From assembly GCA_013180625.2 (NCBI GenBank), contig SNVD02010228.1, forward strand, positions 253,501 to 317,500: a stretch of 64,000 bases of DNA, read 5' to 3'. The notes below the pieces were generated by a model that saw nothing but the letters and a program-made list of their open reading frames with translations, had not been told where the DNA came from and made no database searches. The position numbers were made by a program, and so were the translations under genes. The DNA comes from Boswellia sacra (Eukaryota; Streptophyta; Magnoliopsida; Sapindales; Burseraceae). Shown here piece by piece: positions 12,276 through 23,012 of this stretch. Within the stretch, counting starts at the first letter, position 1; each line of letters begins with the position of its first letter.

Positions 12276-12803
12276 CTATCTTCCCCGATTCTCCATGATG
12301 TAGGCTTCATCTTGACTGGCGCCTGTATCTTTTCTTCTTGCTTCCTCGTTCATCAAGGCATCCTTAACCATTGATAAGGTAAGTTTGCCTCCGGGTGCTA
12401 AATTACTGATGGAGACTACTAACGTCTCCCATGAATCTGGAAGGGAACTGAGAAGTAGAAGTGCTTGTTCTTCGTCTCCAAGCTGTAATTCGACTGCTGT
12501 CAATTGATTCACCAAGTTCTGGAACTCACTAGTATGTTCAGTTACAGGAGTTCCGCTCCGCAACTTCAAGTTTACAAGCCGTCTCATCAGGATGGCTTTG
12601 TTCCGTGCTGACTTGGCTTGATACATACTCTCTAATTTTGTCCATAGAGAATATGCATCTGTTTCGTTGGCTACATGGTGGAAGACACTGTGGTCGATCC
12701 TTTGCCCGATCTGACCGATGCATTTTCTATTAATTTTCTTCCACTCTGCCTCTTTTTCTGTCTCAGGTCTCTGTCCTTGAAATTCTATAGGATCATCCTC
12801 CAT
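12276..12803 (-). pseudogene. copia gag (UBN2-type)
   Basis: The open stretch has the copia gag signatures AYSLWTKLESMYQAKSARNK, LRSGTPVTEHTSEFQNLVNQL and LLLLSSLPDSWETLVVSIS. The usual first 60-70 residues of gag are absent: the frame opens at MEDDPIEFQGQRP, a point normally well inside gag. A duplicated 35-40 base segment upstream (12815-12857) suggests the N-terminal part was removed by a local rearrangement. Confidence 0.82.
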
Positions 12804-13575
12804 CCTTACAACTAAGGAGATCCTTTGCCCGATCTGACCGATGCATTTTCTATTAATATAGCTCCGGATGATTCTTCTATTTTAGAATAATTAATTCACT
12901 AAAACAGAAATTGAATTTCAAAAATCTGAGCCCACCGTTACGTCCGGAACGGTCAAAAATGGTGGAATAGCCTCTTCCAGGGCTCAAAAATTCTTTTTAT
13001 GCAATAAATACTAAGCTTGGAAATTCTAAGGACTAAACTAAAATTTCTTAAGGGCTAAACTGAAATTTCAGAAACTAAAGGGGGCATAAGTATTCACCAG
13101 AACTACAGGGGCCAAACCGAAATTTTCAAAGGACTGAAATGTAAATTCAGATATTCAGGGGGTGAAAATGTAATTACCCAAAAATATAGGGGCCAAAATG
13201 AAATTATCCTAATGACGTGGCAGACGGGGTCCACTGTGATGACATGGCTCTGACGTTGCGACACTTGGCTGATGACATGGACTAACTGACGTGGCAAAAG
13301 CGCGCTGACGTGGCTGATGATGTGGTCGTCTTCAACCTCTGGATGGCGCGTGCAACGCGTGAAGCGAGTGAAGCCCACTTGCGGTTCAGCAGCTCGGCGC
13401 GTGCGACGTCTCTGGTGGTCGGATTTGTTGCCGAAAAATTGCAGATTGATCAAGACGACGTCACGAACACACTTGACACTTCAAATTCGGAATTCGAACA
13501 CTTTTCGAAAAATCGAAATTTTCCAGAAACAGGGGACGAATTTTCTCTGAATTTTTCCTCTCTGTTCTGACACAA
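12804..13575 (-). other. copia leader / 5' untranslated region remnant
   Basis: Mostly non-coding on the element's strand, and unlike the neighbourhood in being GC-rich at 13200-13480. It repeats about 35-40 bases of gag (CGATCTGACCGATGCATTTT at 12709-12728 and again at 12832-12851). Repeated phrases such as GGGGCCAAAA and GGACTGAAAT (13020-13200) resemble retroelement leader repeats. The far end near 13575 is abrupt, where the primer-binding site and 5' LTR should be. Confidence 0.5.
13213..13325. promoter_or_regulatory. cluster of TGACGTGG motifs
   Basis: Exact TGACGTGG occurs at 13213-13220, 13287-13294 and 13306-13313, with near matches (TGACATGG, TGACGTTG, TGATGTGG) at about 13239, 13251, 13273 and 13316. 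TGACGTGG is the ACGT-core type bound by plant bZIP factors. The cluster lies in the leader of the copia element. Whether it acts as an enhancer is inference; it may simply be a tandemly expanded GC-rich word. Confidence 0.35.
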
Positions 13576-13796
13576 TTTTAGTTTTTTTTTAAAAATGTAA
13601 TTAAATTAATTGACAAGCTGTAATCTATAATTGACAATTCAGCCACCGAAAAGAAACCCAGCTGCGTGCTTCTAAGTGCCATCAAACAATTTATGAAACA
13701 TTAATAAATTGAGTTATTCAGCTAAAGATTGTTACTAAATTGAGTTCAATTCAATTTTATATAAGAGGAGCCCTATACATAGAGTATTATAATACA

Positions 13797-14195
13797 GAAA
13801 ATGGATATTTTAACACAAAATTTTGACAAAATTTGTTGACATAAATTTATAACCCTTGATCCCACCAACTTCAATGCATGAGATTAAAAGTCAAAAAATT
13901 ACATTTAATACCACCAAGTCATCAATCATCTCACCCATTGAATTTTGTAGATCAATTATTAAAAATTGATGTCTAATTTAGGAAGGGATATTTTAACACA
14001 AAATTTTGAAAATTTATTGATACAAATTTATGGCCGTTGATCTCACCAAATCCAATAGTTTAGATCAAAAGTCAAAAGGTTGTATTTAATGCTGCCAACT
14101 TATCAATCATCTCAACCATTGAATTTTGTTGATTAATGATTAGAAATTTTTATCTGATTTTGTATCAAAAAATTTGTGTTAAAAGATCTATTCTC
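13797..14195. repeat. MITE-like inverted-repeat element with internal duplication
   Basis: The left end ATTTTAACACAAAATTTTGA (from 13807) is mirrored at the right end: the reverse complement of 14160-14190 reads TTTTAACACAAATTTTTTGA. Inside, about 180 bases are present twice (13804-13985 and 13986-14170), each with CATTGAATTTTGT and the phrase TTTAGATCAAAAGTC or its variant. Related ends occur at 34935-35170 and 18300-18370, so this is a dispersed family. Confidence 0.6.
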
Positions 14196-15443
14196 TATAA
14201 TATTATTTTGTTTAAAGATCAATGATTTAAAATTTGTGTCAATTTCTTACTAAACTGAGTTCAATTCAATTGTATGTAAAAGGAGCCAAACAAGGGCATA
14301 TTCAATGGAGGTAGCCCAGGCTAGATTTTTGGAAATTTACAAAAATACCCCTCATATTGTTAATATAATACATTTTATATTATTCTTAAAAATTAATGCT
14401 TTACGATTATAATAATATGAAATTTCACTCAAAAAATAATTAAATAATAATACATGTAATGATTATATATGCAAAAAATATACTATATAAAGTGATGAAA
14501 GAGTGACCACCATCTCCTTTCTCGATTGATTTCTGATATCTCCCAGTAATTCCTCTTTTTCACTTCTATTTCACTTAATTGTCTCTTAACCCACCTTCCT
14601 CTATCTCATTTATCTCATTTCCACTTTCCTATACATTATATAATCATTTTACATCATATTAATTACTTGCTGAATGAAGTTAATTATTAATCAATTTAAT
14701 TTTATTCTGTTACACTTAAATTACAACATCTACCAAACTATTTACCCATCTTCAAGCTTCAACGGGCTCATCAGCCTTGCTAGCTAATTAATTTTTCTCT
14801 CCATTTTTTATCTTTGAAATCTCTATCTTTCACTTTAATTATCTTTTAGCAATCAAACTAAAAAGTTTGGACATTCAAAGGTTATCTCTTAGCACTTATA
14901 TGTCAAGGTAATTAGTTTATTTTTAAGTAATTAGTTTGAGATTAATTTATGAGTTTTAAGATTAATTTAGTTTTAATAATGTTATTTATCGTGTTTTGAT
15001 AAATTAATTGTGATGTTGTATATTGTGTAACATATTAGAGCATAATTATTTTTCAGGTATTCGCTCTTAAGTATACTTTTGTTGCAGCTAGAGTTGATTT
15101 CTGGGTTTTAGAATTAGGATTAATGTTTTGTTTCATTAATTGGATAGTAGTACATTATATAAGAAATAGAATACTACAAGTTTAATTAGATGACCAACAA
15201 AAACATGTTTTAGATAGATGTTATGGTATAGACTATATAATATATTATAGTATTAGACTATTTCTAGAACATGTGAGTGGCTTCATAATGAAATAATGTA
15301 GTTGTGTAGACTAAAATCATGTATGTATGTCCCATATTATAATTTAGTGGTGAGATTAAGATTAATTGAATCAAACAAATTTACTAGCAAATTTGTAAGT
15401 ATACATTATAATTCCATATATACTAATCTCTTTAATTTTTAGA
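14196..15443. other. intergenic DNA, no gene recognised
   Basis: No coding motifs seen. Pyrimidine-rich stretches at 14500-14650 and 14780-14850 could be leader or promoter sequence. Confidence 0.35.
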
Positions 15444-15566
15444 GGTAATAATATTAGTGGTGAGGGCGAAAGATTGAAGGCCCGAGACGAGAATGGAATG
15501 AATTGGGAATGGGACTATAACAAGAAGAGATATCAAATCACCGTCACTGTGCTCAAGCTCTCTTAG
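15444..15566 (+). pseudogene. B3-type gene, C-terminal fragment (copy A)
   Basis: The frame ending in TAG at 15564-15566 reads LKARDENGMNWEWDYNKKRYQITVTV near its end. This aligns loosely with the last strand of the B3 gene at 34139 (EITVTWDPQNKLYTFAV). The stronger support is that the DNA after the stop matches the 3' flank of that gene: TTAAGTTTGCTT, TTATTGCAATTAA and TGATGTTTGAT occur in the same order in both. The N-terminal part is absent. Confidence 0.5.
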
Positions 15567-15754
15567 ATGGCAGATAATAATATTACAGTAATATTTCAAT
15601 ACCAATAGTAATTCAGTTTTACGAAACTATACAATTATAGTTTCTTAATTAGGGATTATCATTTTATTAAGTTTGCTTATTTTTAGGCTATTATTATGTT
15701 TGTTTATTGCAATTAAAATAAAGAATTTTGAATTACTTTTATGTTTATCTTTAT

Positions 15755-15762
15755 TTATATAC

Positions 15763-15816
<54 letters not shown>

Positions 15817-15825
15817 ATATATATG
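15755..15825. repeat. (TA)n microsatellite
   Basis: An uninterrupted run of TA units followed by short TATG and TATA variants, inside the 3' flank of B3 copy A. The other B3 copy (34810-34830) has only a short equivalent, so the run expanded after duplication. Confidence 0.9.
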
Positions 15826-15829
15826 TTGA

Positions 15830-16370
15830 TGTTTGATTTGTTTAAGGAAGCTAGGAATAAGCTTGAACGTAAAGAAAGATTAATAGATATACAATATCGA
15901 CATAAATTTGTAATATTCTAATTTAAAATATTTATAATTATCTTAAAACTATGTATCACTTTTCTCTCTCATTAATTATTATTATACAATAATTTTCTTC
16001 CAGCACTGTTGTTGGTTTCATAGACCACAAAGATGGAAGAGAATGTTGTTGGTTGCATATTATTAAATTTGCTCATTAAATTTCAGATTAAGTTTTGGGG
16101 TATTGTTCTGTTTGCTTATTCCCATTAAAATAAAGAATTTTAAATTAATGTTCTGTTTATGTTTATTAATTTATATATTCTTTTATAATTTGTTTAAGGA
16201 AGCTAGAAATAAGGTTAGAAATAAGGTTCGAACATAAAGAAAGATTAATAAATATAGAATATCGACATAATTTGTCATATGGTTATTTAAAACATCTACA
16301 ATTATCTTAAAATTATATATCAATTTTCTCTCTCATTAATTATTATATGATTTTCTATAATTTTAACCAT
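15830..16370. repeat. tandem duplication of a B3 3'-flank segment
   Basis: About 170 bases containing TTTGTTTAAGGAAGCTAG, AAAGAAAGATTAATA and TTCTCTCTCATTAATTATTA occur at 15838-16010 and again at 16190-16360. A third copy is at 35755-35930, downstream of the intact B3 gene. Confidence 0.75.
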
Positions 16371-16599
16371 AGAAATTTAAAAATACAAATCAAATCATCT
16401 AAAAGTTTTAAATTATTGATCATACTATATATATAACAACTCCAATCAAGTTTGCAACCTTACAGTATAAAAATATGAAAAGAAAATTCTAATCTCATTA
16501 TAATACAATAAATAATTTAGGCAAGATTACACTAAAACATGTATAAAATAATTAATATTTAAAAATTAAAACTTAACTTGTAAGTGCAATAAGAAAACG

Positions 16600-17540
16600 A
16601 CTGGAAAGATAAAAGTTATAGTTTACTGCTGGATAGAATAATCTCCACAATTTTGTTGACCCCATTATATTTTAACTATCAAGGGGACTCATGACTATAT
16701 TACCTTTTTTACAAGATTTTGTTGGCTATTGGATGTTGCTGGCCAAACGCAAAATGCCCTTAACACCCCCACAAGCCTCGGTAACCATTCAATAACATTA
16801 CGACCAAAACGCTTGTTTGGCATTTTTTGGGAAATTTGTTGACCAACATTGCAGTTATAGCCACGCCGCATATATAGTTGTAGCCACATGTAATGTAATC
16901 ATGGTAGGTCAACCGTACGAATATAGACAGAGATATAAATCAGTAATAATCAAAATTAGTTTATATAGGCTAACTGTGAGGACTAATTTTGTAACATATA
17001 TTGATAAATTTAAATCTCCATTTATTTTATATATATATATATATATATAATTTTGTAACATATATTGATAAATTTAAATCTTCATTTATTTTATATATAT
17101 AAGAAAAATTAGTAGACGCGAGACGGAGAGAAGAAAAGATTGGAAAAGTGAAGATGGGAGAGAGGAAAGAGGAATTTTTTTATTAAAATTTATTCGTGGT
17201 TTGAGTTATATGGTCACCTACACAATCAGACGTATTATTTTGGACACAATACTTAATTTAAGTTTATATAATTTAATAAAATCTATTTGCTACATTACTT
17301 GGGGATTATTAAAAATTAATAAACTATAATCTCTTTTTTTTTTCTTTTTATAAAACTGTAAAGTTATTAAAATAATATTATTAAAGACGGGAGGGTTGGG
17401 CTATATATGAGCCCTTAGTATAACGTATAGTTATGTATAATATAGATGTTGTTATTATTATTATTATTATCTACATTAAATTATTTTGTTTACTGCACAG
17501 AGTATCATAATACTATTTTGTTTACTTTGCTTCATTCTTC
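16600..17540 (+). repeat. B3-locus upstream region, copy B (duplicated at 52.53-53.53 kb)
   Basis: This block matches 52530-53530 over most of its length. Shared anchors in the same order are CCTAAC/CCTTAAC..CCCC, AATAACATTACGA, CTTGTTTG.CATTTTT, GTTGACCAA.ATT, CATGTAATGTAATCATGGTA or its variant, GTAACATATATTGATAAATT, a TA run, AAAAATTAGTAGACGC, and GGAGGGTTGGGCTATATATG. In copy B it leads directly into a B3 start codon. It holds a short TA run at 17028-17049 and a duplicated ATATTGATAAATTTAAATCT segment. Confidence 0.8.
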
Positions 17541-17544
17541 AACA

Positions 17545-17816
17545 ATGAGTAAACCCTTTTTCGATTTTATGGGGGTAGGCGGCTCATCATCATCATCAAG
17601 TTCAGGAAGAAGAGTTTATCAGAGCACCTTCATGCTCAAAAGCAAGGATGCGTAAGTGAGTACCTCATATTCCCAACAAAATTCATAAAGGAAAATGTTT
17701 TACCGACATTTGGAGAAGGCCAAGGGTTGAATCCCACAAGTGATTACACAATGTTGACTGATACCTTGGATTGTGAAACACAAAATGTGTACAGTTACCT
17801 TTCATTATTGCTCTAA
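17545..17816 (+). pseudogene. B3-domain gene, frameshifted (copy B)
   Basis: The ATG at 17545 has the same CTTCAACA leader as the intact gene at 34139 and opens MSKPFFDFMGVGGSSSSSSS, matching that gene's FMxVGN plus serine-run N-terminus. An in-frame TAA lies at 17653-17655. Shifting frame just there continues the B3 domain (EYLIFPTKFIKENVLP, aligning with RLTLPSKFVRETII) for about 50 codons to a TAA at 17814. The domain is incomplete: the final strands with the WxxFV and GDEI motifs are missing. I chose 17545 over earlier in-frame ATGs because the paralog starts there. Confidence 0.72.
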
Positions 17817-17829
17817 ATATATTTTCTGT

Positions 17830-19022
17830 AGTAAATCTGTTAAACTTGACCTTAATATATAGTTTCGAAATTTTTCAAAATTTCCTTTCACGTTATAAAA
17901 ATTGTCATTCAAATCTTGAATCACATTTTCAAAAGACTGAGTGTCCAGTTAGGTGAATAGAATTTATCCTACTGTTGCTTTATCCAAAATATGTCAATTT
18001 TATTGTATTGGTGCTATTGCAAAACTATTTATATTTAATTGGACACTTATTTATCATTGTCTTAATTCTTAGGTTTGAAGTTAAAAGATTAAGCCTATAA
18101 GAATAAAATTAATTGCCACAAGTGTTGTATTGTAATATGCCCCAACTTAATAAATGATGTTAGTTTTCATTATATGGATGATGATGTTTAATTTTAAATT
18201 AACTTTACACTTATTCTTAAAAGGGGGAGGAAATATATATATGATAACATAATTATTAATCACATGGAGAGCTACCAAAACTTAAAGAGTTTATATAAAG
18301 GGCACGAGATTTTGACACAAATTATTAACACAAATTTATGACTATTGATCTCATCAAATTTGTCTAAATCGACTAATATTTATTATAGGAAATAAACAAT
18401 TAATTAATCAAGATATAAATAAAAATGAAGTTATTTACATCCATGAAGTTTGAACTATGTTTTAGACCATCAAACAAATTATTGACTGTTGCTTTATCTT
18501 TGAACTCTCAACTGGGTTGTAGATTATTTTCCGAAAATTAATTATTATTAGGAGTACTAAATGACTTAATTGTTTGGCACAATATCACTAGATTGGTAAA
18601 AAAATAAAAAAAAATGAAAAAAATTAATATCTATCATATGGTGATTAGACATCCATTAATAGTTATAAGAATGGTTAGTTACAAATAAGCTGTAGGTCTA
18701 ATATTACTCTTCTCTAAATAGTATATTGTATAAAAAGTTTATATTAATATATTCTAACCTAACCACATATTTTATTCTTCATTGACTGAAAAGTGATTCA
18801 TATATAACTGGTACGTGAAGACCACTAAGTAAAAAAAAAAAAAATTATGACTTACTCGAATGGGGACTTGAGAACGTTCTAACCGTCATATGTTTATATT
18901 TCCTTTAAAATATATGTTGGGGTTTAGGAAGGAAAATTAATTTAAACTATTAACTGATCAAACACTTCCTTATGTACTAATTAATTGAAGACATTTCAAT
19001 CCAAAATAGGAGATTTGATCAT
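17830..19022. other. flanking DNA between B3 copy B and the CACTA-like element
   Basis: No gene seen. A partial MITE-like end lies at 18300-18370. The stretch 18913-19015 (ATATGTTGGGG, AATTAATTTAAACTATTAA, TTTCAATCCAAAATAGGAGA) matches 33780-33885 on the far side of the transposon, so the transposon sits between two copies of this sequence. Confidence 0.55.
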
Positions 19023-19039
19023 CATTACAACAAAAAAGG

Positions 19040-19765
19040 TTTTTTGTGTCGGCCGAAAACTAACACATATCATCATACATGTCGGTTTTCGTGCGACATA
19101 TATGGCCCTGACATGTATTCTATATGTGTCAGTTGGTCAAATCGACACAAGATTACATGTCGGTCAAAAACAGACATGTATCAACAAATATGTGTCACAT
19201 AGTAACGGATTTTATCAAATATGTGTCAGTCATTAAGTGACACATATGTCGTGTCGGTCAAAAAACGACACAAAATTTTGAATAAACTAAATATGTGTCC
19301 GTCAATAAGTGACACATATGTTGTGTCGGTCAAAAAACGACACAGACGTGTCATTCTTTGACCGACACATATTTACTCTTGATATATATGTGTCATTCGA
19401 CGACCGACATATAATTCAAACTAAGTGACACATATTCCATATTTTTGTAAATATTATGTGTCAGTTTTTGGCCGACACTCATTTTTAAAATATTTAATAC
19501 GTGTCATTCTCTGACCGACATATATTTCATAAATTAAGTGACACATATTCTATTTCGTGATCACTATGTGTCGGTTTTCGGCCGACACTTATTTTACAAT
19601 TTATGTAATACGTGTCAATTTCTGACCGACATATACCTCTAAACTAAGTGACACATATTCCATTTTTGCTTGTCCTATATGTGTCGGTTTTTGGCCGACA
19701 CGTAACTGGTTAAAATATATAATACATGTCAGGATCTGATGATCCTGACACGTATTATATAACTT
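19040..19765. repeat. subterminal GTGTCGG/CCGACAC hairpin array
   Basis: More than 20 copies of a word close to TGTGTCGGTCAAAAA or its reverse complement TTTGACCGACACATA occur in alternating orientation, often as adjacent inverted pairs (for example GTGTCGGTCAAAAAACGACA at 19323-19342). CACTA elements carry such arrays as transposase-binding sites near their ends. Each pair can form a short hairpin. Confidence 0.8.
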
Positions 19766-20054
19766 TTTAATTTAAAAAGTACATTAAACTCATAAATAAG
19801 CATACAAGAAACCAAATAAGCAATAATACATAAAACTCAACAGAGCAACTAGGATTTGTAGTCAAAGTATATAAAATGGCGTATGTGGCAATGCATTTAT
19901 CAGTGCAACTCATTAACCAGAACAAAAAGAGAAAAATAGCACTAACTTGAGGATCTACCTCACACTCTATCAAACAAAACAGGTCCGTACTTAACAATAA
20001 AAGACCAAGAACTAACGCATTGTCAAAATGGCCATACCTCCTTTGCAGCATCAA

Positions 20055-20245
20055 TGCTTTTGCAGACAAATATCCTCCTGTTTCTTCATCATCAATTCTA
20101 CATAATGTTGCATACTATCCCGTTTCTTCATCAGATTCCTGGCAAACATCAAGTAAATAACTACAAACCCAACTCCAATAGTTACTCTGAGAATTATAGC
20201 ACTATAGCCACTGTCTTTCCGGTATTTGGCCTTGGCTCTACATCA
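20055..20245 (-). pseudogene. captured fragment encoding a membrane helix and a charged tail (family not recognised)
   Basis: After an acceptor-like GATGTAG (near 20240) the minus strand stays open and reads AKYRKDSGYSAIILRVTIGV, then GFVVIYLMFARNLMKKRDSM, then a glutamine/lysine-rich QHYVELMMKKQEDICLQK. This is a single hydrophobic segment of about 20 residues flanked by basic residues, followed by a probable amphipathic helix. It stops or shifts frame soon after. The composition and the splice-like start suggest real former coding sequence on the same strand as the other captured pieces. I cannot name the source gene. Confidence 0.4.
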
Positions 20246-20599
20246 TTAATCAACATTTTAACATATATCTTCCCATACCAATAAAACTATTTTATATAGG
20301 AGAGATAGGGCCATATGTTCAAGTCAACAAAAATATTGCATTAACAGAGTAGTGCAGTTTATGCATGTCTTCATACAGTTTATGCAGTTTATACAAGTCA
20401 ACAAAAATCTGTGCAAAGCCAACAACTTTATACAAAATATAGCAACCAAGTAGCTGCACCCGGACATTTCAAGTTTTCCAATTTTTTCAGTGTCTACAAT
20501 AACATTAAACCTACATATATTAACATTGATTCTTGCCTACTGTTTCAATACCTCGAATGTTTTCCCAGTTTTCTACATTATCCAAGAATATAGCTCAAT

Positions 20600-21820
20600 G
20601 AGAATCAAGTATTGAGCAAATCATGACGGCCAAAAAAATTCCTTACTATATGATGCTTTTGTAACTCTGATAGAAATTCCTAGCTAAACTGTTAAATTGT
20701 AAAACTAAGTCCAGGAAAGCATTTAGATGGCAAAACATCAAAACATTATCCACACTATGATACTTGACAGCTAATCATAACTGCAATGCATTTAAACTTC
20801 GACTATGGTTGTGGTTTTTCATCAGGTAACTAAACATAATTTTCTGTACTATCAGATGGAAATTAAATTTAGGTTCTTAACTTATTTTTCATTTAGATTC
20901 GGTCTATTTAGTTAAGTGATTCATATAATACTCAAAGTTATTCATATGAAATAAACTTTATCATTATAATTACATTAACAGAATGACATCATATTTATAC
21001 ATCCTTTATTCTAATTTTCATTAGAATGCAAAATGTATTCACAGAGGAAGAGGGCCTGTAATACACCTCCATATAGGCTGGCACCACTTTGTGTTGCAAG
21101 AAATGTCTACAGATAATAAAAAAAATATATCAATAAATGTAGACAGCCAAGATAGATTGCCACAAAGCAGGGTCATGGCAGGGGTCGTCTGGATATGGTA
21201 TTACCGCTAAGCAAATTCACATGAACCAGTCACTCTCAAGACGCACTTCAACAATTGATATTTCAACACATTAAGCTAAAGCCAAAAATTATTGAGAAAG
21301 CAAGTGCACACTAGTTGTTAGCTCACTTATAAATTCAGAAGCTTGAATTTCTTCAACCATACACATGCAGAAAAGTAAAACAACTGATTTTCAGAGTTCC
21401 TGAAAAATCTTTAAATTTCAAACCAGACAGGGTAGATTGCACTTAACAGACACATTTTGCAATCTGAGGCACTGCAACTGATTTAGACAAATTTAGCTTC
21501 CAAGATCATGCTAAAAAAGTATTGACACAAAAAATTTGATAACACAGCAACAGTTTTTGGTACAACCTGGTCATACAATCTAATAACAATTCTACCAACA
21601 AATCCGATAATAAATCTGGTACTTAATAAGAAATAAGAAACAAGTGAAAAGAAAGAAACATATAAGTACTAAATAACTGTCATAAAACAGAATCTACTTT
21701 GAAGCTAAGTTATAGTTGATATCAATATGGCAACTTTCCTAGTTACTCTTTCTCTTTAATTAAAGAATAAATTGTTTGCAATAATATCATTGTCACGCAA
21801 AACTATAAGTGAGAAAGCCA
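20600..21820. other. element interior, no gene recognised
   Basis: Intron-like AT-rich DNA on the minus strand with no coding motif that I can support. Confidence 0.4.
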
Positions 21821-21829
21821 TACCTCAGC

Positions 21830-21915
21830 ATTATTCATCAATAACGACATCCAAGTATACACTGTGGGTAATTTCAAACACCTCTTCCATCTTCTCCTTC
21901 TCTTCCTCCTAAGCA
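21830..21915 (-). pseudogene. possible cyclophilin N-terminal exon fragment
   Basis: The minus strand reads KEKMEEVFEITHSVYLDVVIDE and a stop. The pattern EVTHKVYFDVEIDG is the conserved beginning of the plant cyclophilin (peptidyl-prolyl isomerase) domain, so EVFEITHSVYLDVVID is a plausible degraded version, with the following GKPAGR lost and a donor-like GAG|GTATGG after it. The match is short, no other cyclophilin motif was found nearby, and chance similarity is possible. Confidence 0.3.
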
Positions 21916-23012
21916 TCAATTTACAAGGAATAAATTAATACTTTGGTTGGTATAAAACAAACTTTCCAATGAACAAGCTATTGAATTACCTAACTATCCA
22001 TTCTACAAGTTGGAATACCGGCAAAAAATGTATATAGCAAACACTCATCAAAACTACAAGACAAACTTTTCCAACGCAACAATGGCTAGTACTTTACCCT
22101 ATCCCTTTTCCAATTTATTCATGCCTGTAGCAAACAAACATACATTTCCGAAACAAGCAAACAAGTGTTCTTCGATGACAACACTTCATTGATTCAAACA
22201 GGTTCTGGGCAAAACCAAATTAAGGTTAAAAACAGATCAAGCTGTAATCTTACACCACCCTAACAATGGCATAACAAATGAAGCCTAACTACAACTACAT
22301 TTCACTGCCAGTTCTTTCCAATGATCCCACATCAAAATAATTCACAATCAAACAATTGAATGCTTGCCACTCTGATCAGAAGAACGAACGAACAAAGCAA
22401 AACCATCAAACCCAATTGACAACATTCATAACCTATATCAAAATTCGCATCCAAAATCCACGATTAGATCCGAAGAAACGAGAGCAATTAAAATGAGATT
22501 GCACAAAATGAGGAAGATGAAGATGACAACGAAGAGAAGAAGAGATCTCTACACATCTTTCGTGGTGTTTGTGATCTCTATGTAAAATGAAATTTTTACA
22601 AAAATCTTTCATTTCTAGATTATCCATCAATTGTTGAAGACAAAGCAACCGAGATGTCCATTTGTGGATGACGAAAATGCAGGACCACTTCAAGATACCG
22701 ATCTAGGATTTCTTTCTCTAGGCTGAAGCAAAAAATTATGATACTTTCTATTTATTATTTTAGTTACTCTGACAGCACATCATATACATATTAAATTACA
22801 TGAAAGAGACAACGAGGTAATGCGTGTTGACAATACTTTTCATTTAGTCATTGTCTCTTGGGAGAACAAAGATAAAATAAGTAGTGCGTACCTGGTGGTT
22901 CGAGTAAAGAGAGATTGGAGAGAGAGAAAAAAGAAAAAAGAAAAAAAGAATCCTAGGGGTCAAACCTTATCAATGCACAAAATGCAATCCAAATTAAACC
23001 AGAAGACCCACC

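Larger units (their letters stand above)
8468..13575 (-). mobile_element. Ty1/copia LTR retrotransposon, 5' LTR missing
   Basis: The minus strand carries, in copia order, leader, gag, zinc knuckle, protease, integrase, reverse transcriptase, RNase H and a polypurine tract followed by a 3' LTR. A homologous 5' LTR and a primer-binding site were looked for at 13.0-13.7 kb and not found; similarity to a retroelement leader stops near 13575 at a T-run. The insertion lies at the end of the F-box fragment. The coding frame has several nonsense codons and at least two frameshifts, so the element is dead. Confidence 0.85.

Noticed and set aside
13310..13570. Plus-strand open frame starting MADDVVVFNLWMAR, and an overlapping second frame
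   Set aside because: It is antisense to the leader of the minus-strand copia element and shows no family motif. The openness reflects local GC richness.
15673..15921. Frame running through the (TA)n microsatellite as an Ile-Tyr repeat
   Set aside because: A dinucleotide run translated in any frame stays open. It lies in the 3' flank of a B3 copy.
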